From contig CAZKZZ010000051.1 of NCBI GenBank assembly GCA_964557375.1, forward strand, positions 1-20,841: a stretch of 20,841 bases of DNA. The letters run 5' to 3'. Shown piece by piece: positions 1 to 6,955 of the stretch (its first letter is position 1; each line of letters opens with the position of its first letter). The translations under genes and the position numbers were made by a program. Below the pieces are notes generated by a model, which saw only the letters and a program-made list of their open reading frames with translations, was not told the origin of the DNA and did no database searches. The DNA is from CAZKZZ01 sp964557375. GTDB taxonomy: Bacteria; Spirochaetota; Spirochaetia; SPDA01; CAZJBZ01.

Positions 1-1070
1 CGAGCGTGGAAGTCATTGAAACCTCAGGGACCGTCGGAAACCGGAAAACCCTCATCCGCAAGCTCGGCGAGGGGGGAGAAAAAGATACCGAGGATGTGGT
101 CCTTCACCACGGGGCTGTGATCATTGCAACAGGTGCGGAGGAAGCCCCGATGAACCAGTACGGATACGGGACCTCGGAGAACATCCTCACCCAGACCGAA
201 CTCGAAAGGAAAATCGCATCGGGGGCACTGCCCGCATGGAAGCAGGGAAGCGGCAAACAAGTCGTTATGATTCAGTGTGTCGGTTCCAGGGAAGCCTCGC
301 CCCGGGAAGGTCGTCCCTACTGCAGCAGGGTGTGCTGTAACCACGCCCTCAAGAATATCGAAGCACTCCGAAGCAAAGACCCCGAGGTCTCGATTACCGT
401 CCTCTACCGCGATATGCGCTGTTACGGTTTTTATGAGGACCAGTACCGCGAGGCCCGTGAGGAAGGAGTGCTGTTTGTCCCCTACGATACTGAAAACAGA
501 CCGGAGGTGACCGTTACCGACGGCAAAGTAACGGTGGGCTTTTTCGAACCGATGATACAAGCTGTTATACAACAGGATGTGGACCTCCTCGTACTCAGCA
601 CCGGAATGGTACCGAGGCCCGCAGCGGATATCGCCGAGCTGTTCGGGGTTGAACAGGATGACAACGGATTTCTCAAAGAGTTGAACCCGAAAACCGGTCT
701 CGTCAATACAGTCCATCAGGATGTATTTATCTGCGGGACGGCCCATGCACCGAAACACTTCGAAGAGGCGATTGTCAACGCGCAGGCTGCCGCGGCCAAA
801 GCGGGACTGTTTTTGAGCAAGAGCCGGCTCGTCCCGCCGGAGAAACGGGCGTTCGTGGTGGAACGGTTCTGCAGCGGGTGTGCAATCTGTGTAAAGAGCT
901 GTCCGTTCGAAGCCCGGGTATTGGACCCGAAAACAGGAATTGCCGAAGTATGTGACCACATCTGTGTCGGCTGCGGTACCTGTGTCATGGCCTGTCCGAA
1001 CGGGGCTTCCCAGCTGTATGGATTTGAAAAAAGCCAGGTATTGGAATATGTTGATAATCTATGTCACTGA
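1..1070 (+). CDS. hdrA: HdrA-like FAD/iron-sulfur subunit, 3' part (5' end outside window)
   Basis: The frame is open to the left edge, so the N-terminal part, including the Rossmann FAD motif, is missing. About 355 residues are visible. Counting from the GTG at base 6, there is an ATGAEE flavoprotein segment (~41-46) and the HdrA-specific cysteine insert (CVGSRE at 91, then YCSRVCC at 105-111), which in characterised HdrA binds an extra [4Fe-4S]. A GTAHAP FAD-domain segment lies at ~244-249. Two C-terminal ferredoxin motifs follow: C289/C292/C295/C299 and C320/C323/C326/C330. HdrA is the flavin-based electron-bifurcating core of heterodisulfide reductase-type complexes in the cytoplasm. Here it opens an operon with mvhD and fumarate reductase-like subunits. 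No hdrB or hdrC is seen in the window; they could lie upstream. The family call is firm. The partner enzyme and electron acceptor are inferred. Confidence 0.9.
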   Translation, partial: SVEVIETSGTVGNRKTLIRKLGEGGEKDTEDVVLHHGAVIIATGAEEAPMNQYGYGTSENILTQTELERKIASGALPAWKQGSGKQVVMIQCVGSREASPREGRPYCSRVCCNHALKNIEALRSKDPEVSITVLYRDMRCYGFYEDQYREAREEGVLFVPYDTENRPEVTVTDGKVTVGFFEPMIQAVIQQDVDLLVLSTGMVPRPAADIAELFGVEQDDNGFLKELNPKTGLVNTVHQDVFICGTAHAPKHFEEAIVNAQAAAAKAGLFLSKSRLVPPEKRAFVVERFCSGCAICVKSCPFEARVLDPKTGIAEVCDHICVGCGTCVMACPNGASQLYGFEKSQVLEYVDNLCH

Positions 1071-1096
1071 GTGTGTGAAACTTAAAGGCTTGAAGT

Positions 1097-1543
1097 ATGG
1101 AAGAGACAAAAAACAGAAAACCGACTAAGAATGAACCGAGAATAATAGCGTTTCTCTGTCACTGGTGCACCTATACCGGTGCAGACCTTGCCGGGACCAC
1201 GCGCCTGCAGTATCCCCCGAATATACGGATCATCCACATGATGTGTTCGGGGGCGGTAGATGTAGTGTATATCATGAAGGCGCTGCTGGAGGGAGCGGAC
1301 GGGGTCCTCGTCGGCGGCTGTCATCCGGGAGATTGCCACTACCAGTCCGGTAATTACAAAGCACGCAGGCGCATCGCCATGCTCAAAACCATTTTGGGAA
1401 CGTACGGACTGGACCCGGACCGGGTGTGGCTGCGCTGGATCAGTGCCAGTGAAGGACGGCTGTTTGCCGACACGGTCACGGAGTTTACTTCTTTTTTGAA
1501 AGAGAAAGGCCCTTCACCGCTGAAGACGGCGTGGGACATGTGA
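1097..1543 (+). CDS. mvhD: MvhD-like [2Fe-2S] electron-transfer subunit
   Basis: This 148-residue protein has the usual length and cysteine pattern of the MvhD/FrhD delta-subunit family: FLCHWC (C21, C24), MMCSGAVD (C50) and GGCHPGDCHY (C75, C80). These cysteines hold the [2Fe-2S] cluster that passes electrons from a hydrogenase, formate dehydrogenase or NAD(P)H module into HdrA. The gene starts 26 bases after hdrA and ends 10 bases before the next gene, so it belongs to the same operon. The ribosome-binding site is weak (AAAGG, 8 bases before ATG). No hydrogenase catalytic subunit is visible in the window, so the upstream donor must be another subunit or a free protein. Confidence 0.9.
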   Translation: MEETKNRKPTKNEPRIIAFLCHWCTYTGADLAGTTRLQYPPNIRIIHMMCSGAVDVVYIMKALLEGADGVLVGGCHPGDCHYQSGNYKARRRIAMLKTILGTYGLDPDRVWLRWISASEGRLFADTVTEFTSFLKEKGPSPLKTAWDM

Positions 1544-1553
1544 GGCAGGAACA

Positions 1554-2699
1554 ATGACACAAAGTAAGACAATGCGTATTCCGGACCGCAAATCATTAAC
1601 CGCTCTTTTTAGAAAACTGATAGAAGCAGAATCGGTAAGCGGTATTCTGCTCCCTAAAAAAAACAGCGCGGGCCATGTTGTTCCCACATTGATTACCGAC
1701 CCTGAGTACCTGCAGGACACCGAACCGTTCGTACCGGTCCTGCCTGTTTCGGGCGGGCGGATTGCTAAAAACCTCACCTTTACCGGACCGCTCAAAAAAG
1801 TGGTCCTCGTCTGTAAACCGTGTGAAGTAAAGGCAATCGTCGAATTGACCAAATTCGAACAGATAAAACGGGACCGCCTGATACTGATAAGTGTCGACTG
1901 CTACGGCACCTACGAGGTAACGACTTATCACTCTATCGAGACGGAAGGCGGCAACGGAGCAGCCGGCGGACAGGGGTACGTGGAACGGGGCCGGGAAGGC
2001 AATGCGGCCCCCCGGGAGCCGTACGATTTTCGTAAAGCGTGTACGATCTGTAATACTCCGGCCTCCCCGCCGAAATTGGTAGATGCGCATATCGGTTTTA
2101 TCGGCATTCCCGGAGAGGAGTTTGCGTTAACTGTCAGCTCGGAGGAATTATACGAAGCGATCTCTGCTATGGGAACAGAAGAGCTTTCCGGAGAAACGAA
2201 GGCAAACCGGACAGCGCTCCTCGAAGAACTCAAAGAGAAACGGAGTGAAGAGAAAACAGAAACTATCGAGGCGTTCCGGTCCGAATATAAATCGCTCGAG
2301 AAGCTCCAGGAGTTGTACTCCGCCTGTATTCGATGTCACAACTGCATGGTTGCCTGTCCGATCTGTTACTGTAAAGAGTGCATATTCCGCAGTCCGACGT
2401 TCGACCATTCCAGTGACATGATCGTGGGGTGGGCCGAGCGGAAAGGGGCGATGCGGATGATGGAAAATACGATGATGTTTCATCTCACACGGATGAACCA
2501 CATGGCATCGTCCTGTATCAGCTGCGGGCTGTGCTCCAGCGCCTGTCCGGTCGACATCGATGTCGCCACCGCGTTCATCAGCACCGGAGAAGAAATACAG
2601 AGCATGCTCGAATACAATGCGGGAGAAGATTACGAGAGTCAGCCCCCGGTAACTGCATTCCGGGAGAAGGAACTCGATGCCGAATCCGGCGCCCAGTGA
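1554..2699 (+). CDS. FrhB/FdhB-like flavin/iron-sulfur subunit with two [4Fe-4S] motifs
   Basis: This 381-residue protein resembles coenzyme F420 hydrogenase/dehydrogenase beta subunits joined to a dicluster ferredoxin domain. The N-terminal half carries VCKPCEVKA (C87, C90), SVDCYG (C116) and ACTICN (C163, C166), as in the FrhB/FdhB flavin-binding family. A charged helical linker occupies ~200-250. The C-terminal half has C258/C261/C264/C268, with further cysteines at C271 and C273, then C321/C324/C327/C331. In archaeal relatives this subunit binds FAD and accepts electrons from F420H2. Many bacterial homologues occur beside HdrA/MvhD genes, where the donor is unclear. Here it could be the input module (NAD(P)H, F420H2 or ferredoxin) or a conduit between HdrA and the FrdAB-like pair. 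A purine-rich AGGCAGGA precedes the ATG. The family is likely; the substrate is unknown. Confidence 0.75.
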   Translation: MTQSKTMRIPDRKSLTALFRKLIEAESVSGILLPKKNSAGHVVPTLITDPEYLQDTEPFVPVLPVSGGRIAKNLTFTGPLKKVVLVCKPCEVKAIVELTKFEQIKRDRLILISVDCYGTYEVTTYHSIETEGGNGAAGGQGYVERGREGNAAPREPYDFRKACTICNTPASPPKLVDAHIGFIGIPGEEFALTVSSEELYEAISAMGTEELSGETKANRTALLEELKEKRSEEKTETIEAFRSEYKSLEKLQELYSACIRCHNCMVACPICYCKECIFRSPTFDHSSDMIVGWAERKGAMRMMENTMMFHLTRMNHMASSCISCGLCSSACPVDIDVATAFISTGEEIQSMLEYNAGEDYESQPPVTAFREKELDAESGAQ

Positions 2700-2723
2700 G
2701 CAGAAACTATTATGGAGGAAAAC

Positions 2724-3503
2724 ATGAGTGAACAGAAAGAGACGATCCGGTTTGCTACCGGAGACCGGCCGATCCTCCCTGAGGGGACCAGGCAGATACC
2801 TGTTTACATAATGGGAAAAAAATATCTCGTCCCGGAGACGATTACCATCCAAAAAGCTATCGAATACGCAGGCTACACGTTTATTCGGGCCTGCGGGTGC
2901 CGCGGAGGGATATGCGGGGCCTGCGGTACGGTGTATCGTCGGTTTGGGGACTTCAAACTCAATTTCTGTCTCGCCTGCCAGACCGTCGTCGAAGAGAACA
3001 TGTACATCGCCCAGATCCCGTTTTTTCCCGCAAACCGTACGGTCTACAACATCGAGGAGGTAGAAGCGACCGCGGAGACTATTGCCGCTCTCTACCCCGA
3101 AGTGATGAAGTGTGTCGGCTGTAATACCTGCACAAAGGCGTGCCCCATGGATATCGATGTGATGGGGTATATCAATGCCGCCATGCGGGGGGATATCGCT
3201 CGTGTGGCCAGGATGTCTTTTGACTGCATCCAGTGCGGACTGTGTACGGCACGTTGCCCGGCCCAGATTCAGCATTACCATGTTGCCCAGCTCTGCAGAA
3301 GGCTCTTCGGTAAATATCTCGTACCCCGAGACGAGTTTCTCCAGGAGAGAAAGAAACAGGTCCACGACGGCAAGTTCACCGAGGTGCTCGAAAAGCTGAA
3401 AGAGATGGAGTTAGAAGAGCTCAAAAAGCGTTATGTGGCGCGTGAGGAAGAACCGGCAATTCATGACGGGTCCTGGATGCCCGAAGAAAAGGAATATCTG
3501 TAA
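2724..3503 (+). CDS. FrdB/SdhB-like iron-sulfur subunit, [2Fe-2S] plus two [4Fe-4S] motifs
   Basis: I place the start at ATG 2724 (259 residues) because a strong GGAGGA (2714-2719) sits 5 bases before it. An ATG at 2712 is in frame but overlaps that site. A plant-ferredoxin-like domain comes first, with C57, C59, C64, C67 and C82/C85 (motif CGCRGGICGAC). An alpha-helical dicluster domain follows: C130/C133/C136/C140 and C168/C171/C174/C178. FrdB of respiratory fumarate reductase has one [4Fe-4S] and one [3Fe-4S]; here both motifs are full CxxCxxCxxxCP, so two [4Fe-4S] clusters are expected. There is no C-terminal CCG domain as in TfrB of methanogen thiol:fumarate reductase. The C-terminal ~60 residues are charged and probably helical. 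It most likely wires the flavoprotein encoded next to the HdrA side of the complex. Confidence 0.8.
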   Translation: MSEQKETIRFATGDRPILPEGTRQIPVYIMGKKYLVPETITIQKAIEYAGYTFIRACGCRGGICGACGTVYRRFGDFKLNFCLACQTVVEENMYIAQIPFFPANRTVYNIEEVEATAETIAALYPEVMKCVGCNTCTKACPMDIDVMGYINAAMRGDIARVARMSFDCIQCGLCTARCPAQIQHYHVAQLCRRLFGKYLVPRDEFLQERKKQVHDGKFTEVLEKLKEMELEELKKRYVAREEEPAIHDGSWMPEEKEYL

Positions 3504-3520
3504 GGGGAGGATAAGCAGAA

Positions 3521-5176
3521 ATGGGATATACACCGGAACTGAAAGAGTTGATCAAGAAAGTCGAGGCGACAAGAAAAGAGCGGGTCGCACGGGCAAAACG
3601 GGGAGAGATGTTCCCGCCCCTCTCGTTAGATGAGCGGGAAGAGGTGTTAACCAAGTTCCACCCCGATTATAAAAAGGACGGGAAGCAGGAAGTCACAGTC
3701 GGACCGAATAAGGGTGATACATATCCGGAAGAGTTCGTCGATATTCTGCAGTCATACAGTGTTATAGACCCGGATACAAACCTGGAAGAGCTGGTTGAAC
3801 GGGAGACCGATGTACTGGTTTTAGGCGGGGGCGGGGCCGGCAGTTCCGCTGCACTCTTAGCCCGCGAGCAGGGATGTAAGGTAATTGTAGCAACCAAACT
3901 GCGACACGGTGATTCCAACACGGTTATGGCGGAAGGGGGGATCCAGGCCGCGACCCGTAGGGCGGATTCTCCCTACTACCATTTTCTCGATGTGTTAGGC
4001 GGCGGCCATTTTACCAACGACAAGGAACTGGTCTCCGCCTTGGTCCATGATGCCCCTCTGGTCATCGAGTGGCTCGAAGCACTGGGTATGATGTTTACCA
4101 AAAATGAGCAGGGGGACCTCGATACCGTACACGGCGGGGGTACCTGCAGAAGAAGAATGCATTCCGCGGGAGACATGACCGGTTCCGAAATCATGAGGGT
4201 CTTACGGGATGAAATCCGCAACTGGCCCGAAGATATCGAAGTTGTCGAGTTTGCTCCGGCAGTCGAGCTGATCAGAGACGATGACGGGACTATCGCGGGT
4301 GCCGTGCTCTACAATATGGAAACGGAAGAGTTCTTCGTGATCAAGGCCAAGGCGGTTGTTATTGCCACCGGCGGATACGGCAGACTTCACATCCAGGGGT
4401 TTGCCACGACCAATCACTACGGGGCGTGTGCGGACGGGCTTGTACTCGGTTACAGGGCGGGCGTACCTCTGCGGTTTATGCATTCCACCCAGTATCACCC
4501 CACCGGAACAGCGTTTCCCGAGCAGAATATCGGACTTCTCATTACTGAGAAAGTACGCGGTTTCGGTGCCAATCTGTTGAACCGCAACGGAGAGCAGTTC
4601 GTTTTTGAACGTGAACCGCGGGATGTGGAATCTTCCTGCATCATCCGGGAATGTATCGAACGGGAACTGGGCGTTATGACACCCACCGGCCGGGTAGGGG
4701 TGTGGCTCGACTCGCCTATGATCGACATGCTGTGGGGAGAAGGGACCGTTGAGAAAGAGTTCCCGGCCAAGTTCATTCAGTTCAAACGGTACGATATTGA
4801 TATCAGCAAAGAACCGCTTTTGGTCTTTCCTACACTGCACTATCAAAACGGCGGGCTCGAAATCAAAGATAACACCGAGACGAAAATCCCCGGGCTCTTT
4901 GTAGCGGGAGAATCGAGCGGCGGTGTACACGGGGAAAACAGGCTGATGGGCAACTCCCTTCTCGATATAACCGTATTCGGCAGACGGGCCGGGACCAATG
5001 CCGCTGCCTACGCAAAAGAGAGGCAGTCTCAAAGCGGCTCCCTTTCCCTGGAACATGCCAAAGCGTACAATAAAGCTCTCGAAGAACAGGGAATTGAGGG
5101 GGAGAAGAAATCCCCCATACTGCTGCCTAACTACACCAGGGAAGAAGTTGCCAAAAAGCAGCTCAACCGGGCCTGA
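3521..5176 (+). CDS. fumarate reductase/succinate dehydrogenase-type flavoprotein, compact, probably non-covalent FAD
   Basis: This 551-residue protein has the FAD dinucleotide motif GGGGAG at 102-107, after a charged ~95-residue N-terminal extension. The C4-dicarboxylate active site of the FrdA/SdhA/Fcc3 superfamily is intact: H326 in QYHPTG, T342 in LLITEK, R367 in EPRDV, H440 in LHYQNGG and R474 in ENRLMGN. At the place of the His that bonds FAD in FrdA/SdhA there is Asn (DSNTVMAEGG, N133), as in soluble fumarate reductases and L-aspartate oxidase, so FAD should be non-covalent. Only ~77 residues follow R474, so the long C-terminal helical domain of FrdA/SdhA is missing. GGGGAGG lies 10 bases before the ATG. 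As last gene of the hdrA operon it is probably the catalytic subunit, reducing fumarate or a similar enoate. L-aspartate oxidase is less likely given the FrdB-like and HdrA neighbours. Confidence 0.8.
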   Translation: MGYTPELKELIKKVEATRKERVARAKRGEMFPPLSLDEREEVLTKFHPDYKKDGKQEVTVGPNKGDTYPEEFVDILQSYSVIDPDTNLEELVERETDVLVLGGGGAGSSAALLAREQGCKVIVATKLRHGDSNTVMAEGGIQAATRRADSPYYHFLDVLGGGHFTNDKELVSALVHDAPLVIEWLEALGMMFTKNEQGDLDTVHGGGTCRRRMHSAGDMTGSEIMRVLRDEIRNWPEDIEVVEFAPAVELIRDDDGTIAGAVLYNMETEEFFVIKAKAVVIATGGYGRLHIQGFATTNHYGACADGLVLGYRAGVPLRFMHSTQYHPTGTAFPEQNIGLLITEKVRGFGANLLNRNGEQFVFEREPRDVESSCIIRECIERELGVMTPTGRVGVWLDSPMIDMLWGEGTVEKEFPAKFIQFKRYDIDISKEPLLVFPTLHYQNGGLEIKDNTETKIPGLFVAGESSGGVHGENRLMGNSLLDITVFGRRAGTNAAAYAKERQSQSGSLSLEHAKAYNKALEEQGIEGEKKSPILLPNYTREEVAKKQLNRA

Positions 5177-5228
5177 CAGATCAACAACGTAGAGGATTTT
5201 GATCAACCCCGGGAGACAGACCGGCCTA

Positions 5229-5241
5229 ATTATGCCATAAT
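5229..5241. repeat. short palindrome between the hdr/frd operon and the lipocalin-like gene
   Basis: ATTATG-C-CATAAT is a perfect 6-bp-arm inverted repeat with a one-base centre, in the 71-base gap after the flavoprotein gene. The centre is too small for a useful hairpin and no T run follows, so it is not a terminator. It could be a regulator site upstream of the next gene, but a single short AT-rich palindrome may be chance. Confidence 0.3.
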
Positions 5242-5247
5242 GCAGGC

Positions 5248-6408
5248 GTGAGATCTGACAGCTTGAAAAACCTGTGCATTTACTTACTTGTCCTTTTTTG
5301 CGTTACCGTTTCTGCTGCAGCCGAACCCGCACGTTTTTATCAGGAGACAGCCGCATGGCTCTACCCCCGGTCCGTCCAGGTCGAAGACACCGAGCTGTCG
5401 TTTACGAATAAGACGTTCAAGCATGCCATCACCGAGAGTGTTTACTGTGTCTGTACCTTCGGCGACGGCTGGGTCTTTATGACCAATTATTTCCGGGTGG
5501 TGGGAGATTTGGTAAACCGCCGGGGCATCTATGTGCTCGTAGCGGACCCTGATGGTAACACCTACTGGAAAACCCACGAAATAAAAGAATCTGATTTTAT
5601 CATCAGAGACAGACATCTCTATGTCAGCGACGGGACAAACACTATTCAGGGGGATGGGATGTCTTATGCCGTCTCTTACGATTTCAACGATTTTTCCTGC
5701 AATCTTTTTTTCCGAAATAGACTCCCGCCCTGGAAGGCCGAGGACGGAGTGGTCTATTTTGATGATAAGGAGGAGATGTTCGAACAGCGGGTTGTAAACT
5801 GTCCGTGGGCAGAGGTCACCGGAACAATAACAATCGGCGATAAAGAAATGAGAGTAACGGGCCACGGGTATTCAGAGAAGTCTCTCCATGTGGCACCGAT
5901 TACCCTGTATCAACCGACTATGCATTCGATGCGGGTGTTCAGCCCTCGGGACCTCGGCGATGTTCCGTCCGGCGGCGAAAAAGAAGCATTGCGGAGCATT
6001 TCATTATTTGATTTTACTACCCTTCCGCGGTTCGACTCCAAACGGCTCTCAAGGCTTTTTATTGCAGAAGATGATGAGTGGCTGCTTGCAACACCGGAAT
6101 ACTCCCTCGAACCGGCGGATTTCGTAAAAGAAGACGATCTCCCGTACGCCTACCCCCAGACTATACACGTAGAAGCTCACACTCAGGGTTATGATCTCGA
6201 AGGTTCTTTCCAGAGTGAGTTTCTGTTCGACTTTACCGACATTTTGTCTGAAGTTCCGGCAGTGCTTCGTGCTATCATCCTTCTTTTTGTGGACCGCCCT
6301 GTTTATTTCCGGCTTATCGGCTGGTTCGAAGGGACCCTCACCCGTCCCGACGGCTCGGTAACGGAGCTTAAACTGTACGGCCCGTACGAATACATCGTTG
6401 TTAAGTAA
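5248..6408 (+). CDS. secreted AttH/CrtC/Svf1-like lipocalin-fold protein
   Basis: About 386 residues. The start is GTG 5248 or TTG 5263; both give a signal peptide with a hydrophobic core (LCIYLLVLFCVTVSA) and likely cleavage near AAA-EP. Neither has a clear ribosome-binding site. The body is rich in beta-strand and aromatic residues. Residues ~187-214 (PWAEVTGTITIGDKEMRVTG, then HGYSEKSLH) match the linker between the two lipocalin lobes in AttH/CrtC/Svf1 proteins, in which a tag such as GxGYxDHxW is usual. The DHxW part is not kept here. A second strand-rich lobe runs to the end (GWFEGTLT near 350). Those relatives include carotenoid 1,2-hydratase and putative lipid-binding proteins. This one is probably exported and may bind a lipid or other hydrophobic ligand. 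No operon partner is evident: the upstream gap is 71 bases and the downstream gap 68. Confidence 0.5.
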   Translation: MRSDSLKNLCIYLLVLFCVTVSAAAEPARFYQETAAWLYPRSVQVEDTELSFTNKTFKHAITESVYCVCTFGDGWVFMTNYFRVVGDLVNRRGIYVLVADPDGNTYWKTHEIKESDFIIRDRHLYVSDGTNTIQGDGMSYAVSYDFNDFSCNLFFRNRLPPWKAEDGVVYFDDKEEMFEQRVVNCPWAEVTGTITIGDKEMRVTGHGYSEKSLHVAPITLYQPTMHSMRVFSPRDLGDVPSGGEKEALRSISLFDFTTLPRFDSKRLSRLFIAEDDEWLLATPEYSLEPADFVKEDDLPYAYPQTIHVEAHTQGYDLEGSFQSEFLFDFTDILSEVPAVLRAIILLFVDRPVYFRLIGWFEGTLTRPDGSVTELKLYGPYEYIVVK

Positions 6409-6416
6409 TTACTCGC

Positions 6417-6450
6417 TTGAAAAAATACGGATTTCCAATAGTATTAAGAT
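6417..6450 (+). promoter_or_regulatory. weak candidate sigma-70 promoter upstream of the 154-residue protein
   Basis: TTGAAA (6417-6422) is a good -35 match, but the best -10 candidates, TATTAA (6442-6447) and TAAGAT (6445-6450), match at only four of six positions and lie at 19-22 bases, longer than optimal. The 68-base gap contains nothing else recognisable. It is listed as a possibility only. Confidence 0.25.
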
Positions 6451-6476
6451 AAGAGTTCAACGGTAAGGGAGATGAC

Positions 6477-6941
6477 ATGGAACGGGAAGAACTAAAGAGT
6501 GTGCAATCAAAATTCAACCAGGGACTACAGAAGCTGGACCTGGTACGTAATTGTCTGCTTCGACTGGTGGAAATCGGTTCTGTTGAAATGGATATCGCCG
6601 CAGTTGATAAACAAAGAGGGGAGCTTACCTTTTTTCTTGCAGGGTCCCGCTATTACGTACGGATTCGTATAACTGATAGAAGTATTGAGGGGGTAGGGAC
6701 CGACTATAATGTCCCCATCGGATGGTTCGATTGGGGCGCTTTTGACGTAAATGATGTACGGCAGAAACAGATCCAATCAAACTATTTTGATGAGCGGGGC
6801 ATCCTCTGCGATATGGAAAAAGAGGAGTTTTACTGTGATTTCTCAGACTGTGATGATCCGAGGATCCAGGAGGGGCTGTTGTTAAAGCTGCAGCGCTTAG
6901 TCGGCCAGACCATCGCCCGAAATAACGCCGTTCACCTGTAA
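6477..6941 (+). CDS. small acidic protein of unknown function
   Basis: I do not recognise this 154-residue protein. It has no signal peptide or membrane segment, so it should be cytoplasmic. Residues 1-35 form a probable amphipathic helix, followed by strand-like segments (GELTFFLAGSRYYVRIRITD, ~48-67) and a Trp/Asp-rich stretch (IGWFDWGAFDVND, ~81-93). Residues ~112-130 hold three Cys and many Asp/Glu (CDMEKEEFYCDFSDC); the spacing does not match a common zinc or iron-sulfur motif. A helix at the C terminus (EGLLLKLQRLVGQ) completes it. A good ribosome-binding site (AAGGGAGA) lies 5 bases before the ATG, which supports a real gene. It ends 14 bases from the convergent PHP gene and has no operon partner. 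Confidence 0.65.
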   Translation: MEREELKSVQSKFNQGLQKLDLVRNCLLRLVEIGSVEMDIAAVDKQRGELTFFLAGSRYYVRIRITDRSIEGVGTDYNVPIGWFDWGAFDVNDVRQKQIQSNYFDERGILCDMEKEEFYCDFSDCDDPRIQEGLLLKLQRLVGQTIARNNAVHL

Positions 6942-6955
6942 GCTGCTGTTCGTTT

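Noticed and set aside
2712..2723. Earlier ATG for the FrdB-like protein
   Set aside because: It overlaps the GGAGGA that serves the ATG at 2724 and has no ribosome-binding site of its own.
2148..3365. 405-codon open frame on the minus strand across the FrhB-like and FrdB-like genes
   Set aside because: It is opposite two iron-sulfur genes with conserved cysteine motifs and shows no domain of its own.
4618..4640. Apparent loss of the catalytic Arg of the FrdA-like protein
   Set aside because: A first alignment anchored on the following helix put Ser at this place. Aligning EPRDV with GPRDK of FrdA, which keeps the distance to the next TPxG motif within one residue, shows R367 is retained.
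3521..5176. L-aspartate oxidase (NadB)
   Set aside because: Asn in place of the FAD-bonding His is shared with NadB, but nadA/nadC are not nearby and an FrdB-like iron-sulfur gene is directly adjacent, which fits an Frd-type role better.
4202..5206. 334-codon open frame on the minus strand opposite the FrdA-like gene
   Set aside because: The forward frame has every catalytic residue of the family; the reverse product is not recognisable.
5177..5247. Terminator or promoter between the FrdA-like gene and the lipocalin-like gene
   Set aside because: No stem with a T tract is present, and the possible -35 TTGATC (5199) has no -10 at a suitable distance.
6942..6955. Bidirectional terminator between the convergent genes
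   Set aside because: The gap is 14 bases and no convincing hairpin spans it; only a short T run is present.
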